Positions 14,980 to 23,057 of a stretch of DNA of 64,000 nt are shown here, in pieces. A program made the position numbers and the translations under genes. The notes beneath the pieces are model-generated. The model was not told the origin of the DNA, did not search any database, and was given only the letters and a program-made list of their open reading frames with translations. This stretch comes from JAXMHB01 sp046346965 (GTDB taxonomy: Bacteria; Pseudomonadota; Gammaproteobacteria; Xanthomonadales; SZUA-5), in NCBI GenBank assembly GCA_046346965.1, contig JAXMHB010000008.1, forward strand, positions 1 through 64,000, written 5' to 3'. Position 1 is the first letter of the stretch. Each line of letters opens with the position of its first letter.

Positions 14980-16392
14980 TCAAGCGTGGATCGCGTGTCC
15001 CAGCGCCGCGAGTGCTGCTTCGGGCAAGGTTTCGGTCATGGTCGGATGCACGTGGATGGTGCCGGCCAGGTCTTCCAGCCGCGCGCCCATCTCCAGCGCC
15101 AGCGCGAACTCGCCGGAGAGCTCGGAGGCATGGGCACCGACGGCATGGATGCCGAGCACCAGATGGTTGTCGGCACGCGCGGTCACGCGCACAAAGCCGC
15201 CGTCGCTGCCGGCCTGCATCGCCAGCGAGCGGCCGTTGGCAGCGAAGGGAAACTGTCCGACGACGATGTCGTAGCCGCGCGCCTTGGCCTCGTCCGGCGA
15301 CAGGCCGACGCCGACCAGCTCCGGTTCGGTGAAGCAGACCGCTGGAATCGCCACCGGATCAAAGCGACGTCGATGCCCGGCGATGATCTCGGCCACCATC
15401 TCACCCTGCGCCGAGGCCCTGTGCGCCAGCATGGGTTCGCCGACCAGATCGCCGATCGCCCAGACATTGCGCATCGAGGTGCGGCACTGATCATCGACCT
15501 GCACAAAGGGGCCGTTCATCGTGATCGCCATGCGCTCCAGCCCCCAACCTTGGGTGGCCGGACGCCGCCCGACGGCGACCAGCACTTTGTCGCAGGGCAG
15601 GCGCTGCCGCGTGCCATCGGCCGCCTCCACTTCCAGCGCACGCCCGCCGGCGTCCTCGACCAGCGCGATGGCCTTGGTCGACAGGTGCACCGCCACCTTG
15701 TGCTGCTTCAGCCAAGCCTCGACCGGCTTGACCAGCGGACGGTCGAACAGCGTCAGGATGCGGTCCAGCGCCTCGACGAACACCACCTCGCTGCCCATGC
15801 GCGCGTAGGCGATGCCGAGTTCCATGCCGATGTAGCCGGCGCCGATCACCACCAGCCGCTTGGGCAGTTCGCGCTGCAGCAGGGCCTCGGTGGACGACCA
15901 CACGTGCTCGCCATAGGGAATCGAGGGAATGCCCGCCACCACCGAACCAGTCGCCAGGATCACGTGCTCGGCGCTGATCTGGACCTCACCCTCCGCCGTG
16001 GCCACGGTGCAGGTTTTCGCATCGGAGAACACCGCCTTGCCGTGCACCGCGCGCACCTTGGCCTTCTTCAGCAGCGCAGCGACACCGCCGTTCAAGCGAT
16101 CGACCACCGTCTCTTTCCAATCCACTGCGCCGCCCAGATCGAACTGCGGCGCGCTGTCGAGCCGGATGCCGAGCTTGCCGGCACCCACGTGCTCGCGCAT
16201 CGCCTCGAACTTGCCGGCGACGTGGATCAGCGCCTTGGATGGAATGCAGCCGCGGATCAGGCAGGTGCCGCCGAGCCGATCGGCCTCGACGATCGTGGTC
16301 TTGAGCCCCAACTGCCCGCAGCGGATGGCCGCGACATAGCCGCCGGGACCACCACCGACGACGAGAACTTGGGTTTGGATGGATTCGGCCAT
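14980..16392 (-). CDS. lpd: Dihydrolipoyl dehydrogenase (E3)
   Basis: 470 residues. E3 reoxidises the dihydrolipoyl arm of E2, passing electrons through a disulfide and FAD to NAD+. The sequence has the FAD fold (VVGGGPGGYVAAIRCGQLGL), the redox pair C44/C49 in GGTCLIRGC, the NAD fold (VVIGAGYIGMELGIAYARMG), the ATP/FAD second motif (NVWAIGDL) and the C-terminal His-Glu active-site region (HVHPTMTETLPEA). It closes the bkd operon on the minus strand, 131 bases after bkdB. That gap is filled by an inverted GTGAGTAG repeat. The context suggests it serves the branched-chain complex; sharing with other complexes is possible. Confidence 0.95.
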   Translation of the reverse strand: MAESIQTQVLVVGGGPGGYVAAIRCGQLGLKTTIVEADRLGGTCLIRGCIPSKALIHVAGKFEAMREHVGAGKLGIRLDSAPQFDLGGAVDWKETVVDRLNGGVAALLKKAKVRAVHGKAVFSDAKTCTVATAEGEVQISAEHVILATGSVVAGIPSIPYGEHVWSSTEALLQRELPKRLVVIGAGYIGMELGIAYARMGSEVVFVEALDRILTLFDRPLVKPVEAWLKQHKVAVHLSTKAIALVEDAGGRALEVEAADGTRQRLPCDKVLVAVGRRPATQGWGLERMAITMNGPFVQVDDQCRTSMRNVWAIGDLVGEPMLAHRASAQGEMVAEIIAGHRRRFDPVAIPAVCFTEPELVGVGLSPDEAKARGYDIVVGQFPFAANGRSLAMQAGSDGGFVRVTARADNHLVLGIHAVGAHASELSGEFALALEMGARLEDLAGTIHVHPTMTETLPEAALAALGHAIHA

Positions 16393-16417
16393 GGCGGAGT
16401 TCTCGCGGGTGTCAGTT

Positions 16418-16518
16418 GGTGAGTAGTGAGTGGTGAGTAGTGAGTAGTGAGTAGGAGCAGCGATGGGGCATGGAGCTGGCGGCTCCTGCCACTCACCACT
16501 CCCTACTCACCACTCACC
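16418..16518. repeat. Inverted GTGAGTAG-type repeat between bkdB and lpd
   Basis: The left arm (16418-16454) is a head-to-tail series of GGTGAGTAGTGAGTGGTGAG-like units. The right arm (16490-16518) is the complementary series (CACTCACCACTCCCTACTCA...). Together they can fold into an imperfect stem around a loop of about 35 bases, in the mRNA between the E2 and E3 coding parts. Confidence 0.7.
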
Positions 16519-16523
16519 GCTTC

Positions 16524-17867
16524 TCAGTCGATAAACAATGTCGCTGGGTTCTCCAGCTGCGCGCGCACGTACTGCACGAATTCGGCGGCGTCGTAGCCGT
16601 CGACCATGCGGTGATCGCAGCAGGTGGACAGATTCATCATCTGGCGGATGACGATCTGGCCATTCCTCACCATCGGCCGCTCGACCATCTTGTTGACGCC
16701 GATGATCGCGACTTCCGGCGCGTTGATCACCGGCGTGGTGACGATGCCGCCGAGCGCGCCCAGGCTGGTGATGGTGAGGGTCGAACCGCTCAGTTCCTCG
16801 CGCTTGGCCTTGCCCTCGCGCGCGGCGCCGGCGAGGCGGCGGATCTCGGCGCCGGTCTGCCACAGGTCCAGCGCTTCGGCGTGACGCACCACCGGCACCA
16901 CCAGGCCATTGGGCGTCTGCGTGGCGATGCCCACATGCAGCGCGGCATGGCGGTAGGCGATGCCGGCCTCATCGTCGAAAGTGACGTTGATCTGCGGGAA
17001 CTTGACGATGGCATTGGCCAGCGCGCGCACCAGGAAGGGCAACAGCGTCAGCTTGCCGCGCTCCTTGCCGTGCAGCGCGTTGAGCTGCTGGCGCAGCGCT
17101 TCGAGCTCGGTGACGTCCACTTCCTCGACGTAGGCAAAGTGCGGAATGCGCTGTTTGGCGCGCTGCATCGCCTCGGCGATCTTGCGGCGCACGCCGATCA
17201 CCTTGATCGCTTCCACCCCGGTGCGCGGCTGGCGACCGGCCGGCGCGGCGGCCGGCGCGCTGCCTCCGCGGGCGATGTAGGCGTCCAGATCCTCGTGGCG
17301 AATCTGCCCGGCCGGACCGGTACCGGCCACGTACTGCAGCTGGATGCCCAGTTCCTGCGCGCGCCGACGCACGGCCGGCGAGGCCAGCGGCTTTTCGCCC
17401 GGCGGTCGCGGCAAGCCAGGGTCGGCGGGACCCGGGACCCGGGACCCGGGACCCGCGGAAGCGAGGACGGGCGCAGGAGCCGGTGCCGGAGCGGGTGCAA
17501 GGGCTGGACTTGGGGCAGCGGAAGCCGGCTTTGCACCGGGTCCCGAGTCCCGGGTCCCGGGTCCCGGCTTCTCCGCCTCGGCCGCGGGCGCTGCGACGAC
17601 CTCATCGGCACCCGGCGTACCGGCGCCTTCCACTTCGATGATCACCAGCGGACCGCCGACCGGCGCCATATCGCCCGGTTTGCCTAGCAATTCCAGCACC
17701 TTGCCCGATACCGGCGAGGAAATCTCGACCGCCGCCTTGTCGGTCAGCATGTCGACCAGAGGCTGGTCCTCCTGGACCATATCGCCCACTTTGACGCGCC
17801 ACTCGGCAATCTCGCTCTCGGCGATGCCCTCGCCCACATCGGGCAGCTTGAACACATAGCGTCCCAT
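16524..17867 (-). CDS. bkdB: Branched-chain alpha-keto acid dehydrogenase E2 (lipoamide acyltransferase)
   Basis: 447 residues from the ATG at 17867 (AGAGGA ribosome site), shorter than the longest frame. One lipoyl domain (1-80, lipoyl Lys44 in LTDKAAVE) is followed by an Ala/Pro linker (about 85-165), the peripheral-subunit-binding domain (SPAVRRRAQELGIQLQYVAG, about 165-200) and the catalytic domain ending with DHRMVDG, whose His and Asp act in acyl transfer to CoA. The linker contains two stretches (PGPGTRDSGPG and GPGSRVPGP) encoded by the GGGTCCC dispersed repeat. Neighbours E1-alpha, E1-beta and E3 define it as the branched-chain complex rather than pyruvate dehydrogenase. Confidence 0.92.
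   Translation of the reverse strand: MGRYVFKLPDVGEGIAESEIAEWRVKVGDMVQEDQPLVDMLTDKAAVEISSPVSGKVLELLGKPGDMAPVGGPLVIIEVEGAGTPGADEVVAAPAAEAEKPGPGTRDSGPGAKPASAAPSPALAPAPAPAPAPVLASAGPGSRVPGPADPGLPRPPGEKPLASPAVRRRAQELGIQLQYVAGTGPAGQIRHEDLDAYIARGGSAPAAAPAGRQPRTGVEAIKVIGVRRKIAEAMQRAKQRIPHFAYVEEVDVTELEALRQQLNALHGKERGKLTLLPFLVRALANAIVKFPQINVTFDDEAGIAYRHAALHVGIATQTPNGLVVPVVRHAEALDLWQTGAEIRRLAGAAREGKAKREELSGSTLTITSLGALGGIVTTPVINAPEVAIIGVNKMVERPMVRNGQIVIRQMMNLSTCCDHRMVDGYDAAEFVQYVRAQLENPATLFID
17428..17567. repeat. GGGTCCC repeats inside the E2 linker coding sequence
   Basis: Two blocks (17428-17456 and 17537-17567) consist of GGGACCC/GGGTCCC/GAGTCCC units like those at 14930-14979. On the coding strand they read Pro-Gly-Pro-Gly-Thr/Ser-Arg, so they fit a flexible linker without disturbing the frame. 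Confidence 0.6.
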
Positions 17868-17961
17868 CGTCGAATCCTCTCGCATTGGGTGCAATTTCTG
17901 GATCGGGGACCGCGCCTGCGCGGACTCGCCGCGCCCTGGCCGCGTCGCCCGACTGTCCGAA

Positions 17962-18975
17962 TCAGCCCGCCATCACCTTCTGGATCGCGCGCTTGATGCG
18001 CTCGGGGCCGGGGAAGTACTCCCACTCGAAGGCATGCGGATAGGGCGTATCCCAACCGGCCACGCGCACGATCTCGGCCTCCAGATGCAGGAAGCAGTTC
18101 TCCTGCACCTGCGCCGACAGCTCGGCGCCGAAGCCACCGGTGCGCGTGGCCTCGTGGACGACCACACAGCGGCCGGTTTTCTTCACCGAGGCGACGATGG
18201 TGTCGATATCGAGCGGCACCAGCGTGCGCAGATCGATCACCTCGGCATCGACGCCGGACTCGGCCACGCCCGCCAGCGCGACGTGCACCATGGTGCCGTA
18301 GCTCAGCACGGTGACCTCGCTGCCGGGCCGCGCGATCGCCGCCTTGCCGAGTTCGACCCGGTAATAGCCTTCCGGCACCTCGCCGAGTTCGTGCTTGGAC
18401 CACGGCACCAGCGGACGATCGTGATAGCCGTCGAAGGGGCCGTTGTAGATGCGCTTGGGCTCGAAGAACACCACCGGATCGTCGTCCTCGATGGCCGCGA
18501 TCAGCAGACCCTTGGCATCGATCGGATTGGACGGGATCACCGTCTTCAGTCCGCAGACGTGGGTGAAAATCGCCTCCGGGCTCTGGCTGTGCGTCTGCCC
18601 GCCGAAGATGCCGCCGCCGCAGGGCGAGCGCACCGTGATCGGCGCCGAGAACTCGCCGCCCGAGCGATAGCGCAGCCGCGCCGCCTCCGACACCAGCTGG
18701 TCGAAGGCCGGATAGATGTAGTCGGCGAACTGGATCTCGACCACCGGGCGCAGACCGTACACGCCCATGCCGACGGCAGTCGCCAGGATGCCGCCCTCGG
18801 CGATCGGCGTATCGAAGACGCGCTGCTTGCCGTACTTCTTCTGCAGGCCGGCCGTGCAGCGGAATACGCCGCCAAAGTAGCCGACGTCCTCGCCGAAGAT
18901 CACCGTGTTGGGATCGCGCTCCATCATGATGTCCATGGCGGAGTTGATCGCCTGAATCATGTTCATGCGGGCCAT
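17962..18975 (-). CDS. bkdA2: Branched-chain alpha-keto acid dehydrogenase E1 beta subunit
   Basis: 337 residues from the ATG at 18975, which directly follows the E1-alpha stop (2-base gap). The fold is the transketolase-like pyrimidine-binding half: FGEDVGYFGGVFRCTAGL, FDTPIAEGGILATAVGMGVYGLRPV (the Glu activates thiamine diphosphate), YRSGGEFSAPITVRSPCGGG and the C-terminal half VVVHEATRTGGFGAEL. The protein pairs with E1-alpha to decarboxylate 2-oxoisovalerate and related acids and to load the acyl group on E2. The length is normal for the family. A 94-base gap separates it from bkdB. Confidence 0.93.
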   Translation of the reverse strand: MARMNMIQAINSAMDIMMERDPNTVIFGEDVGYFGGVFRCTAGLQKKYGKQRVFDTPIAEGGILATAVGMGVYGLRPVVEIQFADYIYPAFDQLVSEAARLRYRSGGEFSAPITVRSPCGGGIFGGQTHSQSPEAIFTHVCGLKTVIPSNPIDAKGLLIAAIEDDDPVVFFEPKRIYNGPFDGYHDRPLVPWSKHELGEVPEGYYRVELGKAAIARPGSEVTVLSYGTMVHVALAGVAESGVDAEVIDLRTLVPLDIDTIVASVKKTGRCVVVHEATRTGGFGAELSAQVQENCFLHLEAEIVRVAGWDTPYPHAFEWEYFPGPERIKRAIQKVMAG

Positions 18976-18977
18976 GG

Positions 18978-20207
18978 TCAGACTCCCAATTCCTGGCGCT
19001 GACGGATCAGGTGCTGCGGCACCTCCTTGAACACATCCTCGAACATGCTTGCCGCACTGGCCGGCTTCACGCCCAGCGTGCCGTGGCTTTCGGCTTCCTT
19101 CTGCGCGGCGCGCACGTACTCCTCCAGCTCCGCGGTCAGCGCCGCGTGTTGTTCCTCGCTCCAGACACCGAGCGTGATCAGGTGCTGCTTGAGGCGATTG
19201 ATCGGATCGCCGAGCGGCCAGCGCGCGCACTCGTCATCAGGCCGGTAGGCCGAAGGATCATCGCTGGTCGAATGCGGCGCGGCGCGGTAGGTGTAGAACT
19301 CGATCAGCGTCGCACCCAGGTTGCTGCGCGCGCGATCGGCAGCCCAGCGCGTGGCCGCATACACCGCCAGGAAATCGTTGCCGTCGACGCGCAAACCCGG
19401 CAGCCCGTAACCCACGGCGCGCGCCGCGAAGGTGGTTTGCTCGCCACCGGCGATGCCCTGGAAGGTCGAGATCGCCCACTGGTTGTTCACCACGTTCAGC
19501 ACCACCGGCGCCTGATAGACGGTGGCAAAGGTCAGCGCATAGTGGAAGTCGGCCTCGGCGGTGGTGCCATCGCCCACCCAGGAGGCGGCGATGCGGGTGT
19601 CGCCCTTCAGCGCCGACGCCATCGCCCAACCCACCGCCTGCGGGAACTGCGTGCCCAAGTTGCCGGAGATCGAGAAGAAGCCGGCGTCCTTGACCGAGTA
19701 CATGATCGGCAGCTGGCGGCCTTTGAGGCGGTCTTTGGTGTTGTTGTAGACCTGACACATCATGTCGACCAGCGACCACTCGCGGGCGATCAACAGGCCC
19801 TGCTGGCGATAGCTTGGGAACAGCATGTCGGCGGGATCGAGCGCCATCGCCTGGGCCACAGCAACCGCCTCTTCGCCGGTGCACTTCATGTAAAACGAGG
19901 TCTTGCCCTGACGCTGCACGCGCATCATGCGCTCGTCGTAGATGCGCGTGGTCAGCATGTAGCGCAGGCCGCGGATCAGGAATTCGGGCTCCAGCTTCGG
20001 ATCCCACTCGCCGACGGCGACGCCGTTGTCGTCGAGCACGCGAATCATGCCGAAGGCGTGCTCGCGCATGGTGTGGTCGGGCTCGTCGATCGGCGGACGG
20101 CGCAGACTGCCCGCCGGCGGAATCACGATCTCGCTGAAATCGGGGCTCTCGCCGGGCCGCGCCTTGGGCTCCGGCACATGTAGACGCAATGGCTGCTTGG
20201 CGCTCAT
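18978..20207 (-). CDS. bkdA1: Branched-chain alpha-keto acid dehydrogenase E1 alpha subunit
   Basis: 409 residues from the ATG at 20207. A nearer ATG at 20213 lies only 2 bases from the GGAGGAC site, whereas 20207 has the proper 8-base spacing. The sequence closely follows Pseudomonas BkdA1: RVQRQGKTSFYMKCTGEEAV, KGRQLPIMYSVKDAGFFSIS, thiamine diphosphate motif (GDGTTAEADFHYALTFATVY...NN), the phosphorylation-loop-like YRAAPHSTSDDPSAYRP, and the end FKEVPQHLIRQRQELGV. It is the first gene of the bkdA1-bkdA2-bkdB-lpd operon; the promoter must lie in the 270 bases upstream, where no clear box or operator is visible. Confidence 0.95.
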   Translation of the reverse strand: MSAKQPLRLHVPEPKARPGESPDFSEIVIPPAGSLRRPPIDEPDHTMREHAFGMIRVLDDNGVAVGEWDPKLEPEFLIRGLRYMLTTRIYDERMMRVQRQGKTSFYMKCTGEEAVAVAQAMALDPADMLFPSYRQQGLLIAREWSLVDMMCQVYNNTKDRLKGRQLPIMYSVKDAGFFSISGNLGTQFPQAVGWAMASALKGDTRIAASWVGDGTTAEADFHYALTFATVYQAPVVLNVVNNQWAISTFQGIAGGEQTTFAARAVGYGLPGLRVDGNDFLAVYAATRWAADRARSNLGATLIEFYTYRAAPHSTSDDPSAYRPDDECARWPLGDPINRLKQHLITLGVWSEEQHAALTAELEEYVRAAQKEAESHGTLGVKPASAASMFEDVFKEVPQHLIRQRQELGV

Positions 20208-20400
20208 ACGCATGTCCTCCCGGTAGACCCAGACTGCGGGTCGCAGGCTGCGGAGCATGCGCAGGCGCGCGCTCAGGGGCAAGTGAGCGCCGCCGCGTGA
20301 GGCGGTGGCAAAACCCGGGCGGCGCCCAGTCGGGCGCAGGACTGGCGCACAGCGCAACGCGCTCGCCACGACGGATGCGCGGCGACCCCGGATAGGCTGC

Positions 20401-20433
20401 AAAAGAAGGCCGCCGGCGCGGTGGCCGGCGGCC
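20401..20433 (-). terminator. Rho-independent terminator after the 20480-21493 gene
   Basis: A perfect 10-bp GC stem (GGCCGCCGGC / GCCGGCGGCC, 20408-20433, loop GCGGTG) is followed on the minus strand by TTCTTTT. It lies 47 bases past the stop of the secreted protein gene and insulates bkdA1. Confidence 0.75.
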
Positions 20434-20479
20434 AAACGAGGCCTGGGCCGCAGCGTGCTCGCTACGGCCCGATGCGTGT

Positions 20480-21493
20480 TTACTTGTCGCGGATCAGCAG
20501 CGTGCGCCAGCCGAGATCGGTGGCTTGCGACATGCGATCCTCGGTGATGCCCGCGTTCGGGATGTCGACGCCGCCGAGCGGCGCCGGCAAGCTGGCGTCG
20601 AACTGGCAGCTGTCGGTATCGCAGCGCAGCAATCCGCGCTGGCTGCCTATCGTCACCACATAGGGCTGACTGCCCTCGATCGGATCGGTGGGCATTTGCT
20701 CGATCTGCACGCGCGTGTCATCGGCGGCGATCCGCCAGCTGCCGCTCAGCAGCACGCCGTTGTACTGGCTGAAATAGCCGGCGCGCTGCTTGATCTCCTC
20801 GCCGAAATAGTAGGGCCGCGCCGGCGCCCAGATATCGGTGCCGGAAAAGCGCACCCAGGCCAACGCCGGGCCTTCGACGACATACTCGAAGGTGCCGTCG
20901 GCGCTGACGCCCTGCGGGCCCAGGAACTCGCCACGCAGACTGGTGCCCTTGTTGGCCTCGTAGATCCCGAACACACCGCGGGCGTTGCCGACTGGACCCC
21001 CACCGACACGCCAAGTGGCGCGGCCATCGTCGGCTTGACCGGCGATCAACACGCCGAGTTGGCTGTCTGACTGATGCCAGGTCAGAGTGCCCTGGGTGGT
21101 TTTCCACCAACCTGCGGCCAGCCGCGGCGTGCCGGTGGGCGGCGTCTGCTTGCTGAAGCTCTGCTCCATCGAAGCCGTGGCAAAGCGCACCGTCAAGGTG
21201 GCGGGAAACTCGGTCAATCCCAATTCGCGCAGGGTGTAGGCGAGCTCGAGCCGGCGCACGATCGCCGTACACACGGTGTTCGGCGGATCCTCTGGCAGGC
21301 TGAAACTGAGCACGCCATTGCTGTAGCTGCGCACGACCCGCGCGCTGCGCGCATCGGCCACGCATCGACCCGATTCCGCGCGCACCACCACCAGATCGTC
21401 GGCGCTGCCGGTGTAGCCCGGCACCATGCGTATCTCGCCCGCTGCAGCCGCCAATGGGGCCAGCGCCAACATCAGTGCCGCCAGTTTCCGCAT
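20480..21493 (-). CDS. Secreted hypothetical protein
   Basis: 337 residues from the ATG at 21493 (GGAGCG ribosome site). A signal peptide ends around LAAAA-GE. The rest is beta-rich and without membrane helices. Notable features are the WWKTTQGTLTWHQSDSQLGV region, many Gly-Thr turns (ADGTFEYVVEGPALAWVRFSG), and cysteines only in a few pairs (GRCVADA, NTVCTAI, LLRCDTDSCQF). No catalytic motif is visible. I do not recognise a family. It is transcribed alone, with a good terminator downstream, and is convergent with nothing. Confidence 0.75.
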   Translation of the reverse strand: MRKLAALMLALAPLAAAAGEIRMVPGYTGSADDLVVVRAESGRCVADARSARVVRSYSNGVLSFSLPEDPPNTVCTAIVRRLELAYTLRELGLTEFPATLTVRFATASMEQSFSKQTPPTGTPRLAAGWWKTTQGTLTWHQSDSQLGVLIAGQADDGRATWRVGGGPVGNARGVFGIYEANKGTSLRGEFLGPQGVSADGTFEYVVEGPALAWVRFSGTDIWAPARPYYFGEEIKQRAGYFSQYNGVLLSGSWRIAADDTRVQIEQMPTDPIEGSQPYVVTIGSQRGLLRCDTDSCQFDASLPAPLGGVDIPNAGITEDRMSQATDLGWRTLLIRDK

Positions 21494-21567
21494 GACACGC
21501 TCCTGTAAACGTGGACACTGCAACATTGTGCATCAGCCCGGCGCGTTTTTCATGCCGGGCGCCGGCT

Positions 21568-23001
21568 TCAGGCGTCCTTGACGATCAACAGGCGGATCTC
21601 GGTCATGTCCTCGATCGCGTAGCGCAGACCCTCGCGACCCAGGCCCGAGTCCTTGACGCCGCCATAAGGCATGTTGTCGACGCGCCAGGACGGCACATCG
21701 CCGATCACCACACCGCCGACATCGAGCACATCCCAGGCACGCATGGCATGGCGCATCGAGTCGGTGAAGATGCCGGCCTGCAAGCCGAACATGGAATCGT
21801 CGACGCGTTTCAGGGCTTCCTCGAAATCGTCGAAGGGTTCGATCAGCGCAACCGGACCAAAGGCTTCCTGGCAGCTGACGTCCATCGCCGGGTTGGCGCC
21901 CTCGATCAGCGTCGCTTGCAGCATGGCGCCCTCGCGCTGACCGCCGGTGAGCACCTGCGCGCCGGCCGCACGTGCGCCCTCGATCCAGCCGTGCAATCGC
22001 TTGGCTTCGCCTTCCGAGATCATCGGGCCGATGAAGGTGTCTTCCTCGCGCGGATCGCCGTGCTTCAGCGCCGCCACGCGCGCGATCAGGCGCTCGCGCA
22101 GCGCCGGATACAGCGAGCGGTGGATCAGGATGCGCTGCACGCTGATGCAGCTCTGGCCCGACTGGTAGTAGGCGCCGAACACCAAACGCTCGGCGATGTG
22201 ATCGAGGCGATGGCCCTGGTCGGCATCGACCACGCAGGCGGCATTGCCACCGAGCTCCAGCACCACCTTCTTCTTGCCGGCGCGCGCCTTCAGATCCCAG
22301 CCCACACCGGGCGAGCCGGTGAAGGACAGCAGCTTGAAGCGCTCGTCGACGGTGAACAAGTCGGCGCCGTCGCGGTGGCAAGGCAGAATCGAATAGCTCT
22401 CCGGCGGCAGCTCGGTCTCGGTCAGAATCTCGCCGATGATCAGCGCGCCGATCGGCGTGCGGCTGGCCGGCTTCAGCACCCACGGGCAACCGGCGGCAAT
22501 GGCCGGCGCGATCTTGTGGGCGGCCAGATTGAGCGGGAAGTTGAACGGCGAGATCAGCGAGCACGGCCCGATCGGCACGCGCTTGGAGAAGCCGCGATAG
22601 CCGCGGGCGCGCGCCGAGATTTCGAGATTCAACACCTCGCCGCCGATGCGCACGGCTTCCTCGGCGCCGACCTGGAAGGTGTCGATCAAGCGCGTGACTT
22701 CGCCGCGCGAGTCCTTGATCGGCTTGCCGGCCTCGATGCAGAGCGCATAGGCCAACTCGTCGAAGCGCTCGCGGAAGCGGCGCACGCAGTGGTCGAGCAC
22801 CGCCTTGCGCTGATAGGGCCGAAACTCGCGCAGCGCCTCCTGCGAGCGCACCGCGGCACCGATGGCGGCGTCGATGGCCGCGGCATCGGCCAGCGCCACC
22901 CGCGTGGCGACCTGGCCGGTGTACTTGTCGGTGACCTCGAGATCGGTATTGGCCTGGACGGCCTTGCCGGCCAGGTAGTAGGGATAGGCGTCGCGCAGCA
23001 T
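21568..23001 (-). CDS. NAD(P)-dependent aldehyde dehydrogenase
   Basis: 477 residues from the ATG at 23001. All core features of the ALDH superfamily are present: SPFNFPLNLAAHKIAPAIAAGCPWVLKPAS (cofactor and oxyanion region), general base Glu249 in LELGG, nucleophile Cys285 in GQSCISVQR, the conserved QEAFGPV and PYGGVKDSGLGREG near the end. Substrate class cannot be read directly; the alignment is like the nonspecific and lactaldehyde/succinate-semialdehyde groups. It lies 56 bases after the acetolactate-synthase-like gene on the same strand, so a shared transcript and pathway are likely. Confidence 0.88.
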   Translation of the reverse strand: MLRDAYPYYLAGKAVQANTDLEVTDKYTGQVATRVALADAAAIDAAIGAAVRSQEALREFRPYQRKAVLDHCVRRFRERFDELAYALCIEAGKPIKDSRGEVTRLIDTFQVGAEEAVRIGGEVLNLEISARARGYRGFSKRVPIGPCSLISPFNFPLNLAAHKIAPAIAAGCPWVLKPASRTPIGALIIGEILTETELPPESYSILPCHRDGADLFTVDERFKLLSFTGSPGVGWDLKARAGKKKVVLELGGNAACVVDADQGHRLDHIAERLVFGAYYQSGQSCISVQRILIHRSLYPALRERLIARVAALKHGDPREEDTFIGPMISEGEAKRLHGWIEGARAAGAQVLTGGQREGAMLQATLIEGANPAMDVSCQEAFGPVALIEPFDDFEEALKRVDDSMFGLQAGIFTDSMRHAMRAWDVLDVGGVVIGDVPSWRVDNMPYGGVKDSGLGREGLRYAIEDMTEIRLLIVKDA

Positions 23002-23057
23002 GGGAATTCCCGGTGGACAGTGACGACGGCCGCGAGCGGCCGGCAGGAAGGCCGCAC

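Noticed and set aside
16524..20207. Pyruvate dehydrogenase operon
   Set aside because: The E1-alpha follows Pseudomonas BkdA1 closely over its whole length, so the branched-chain complex is the better call.
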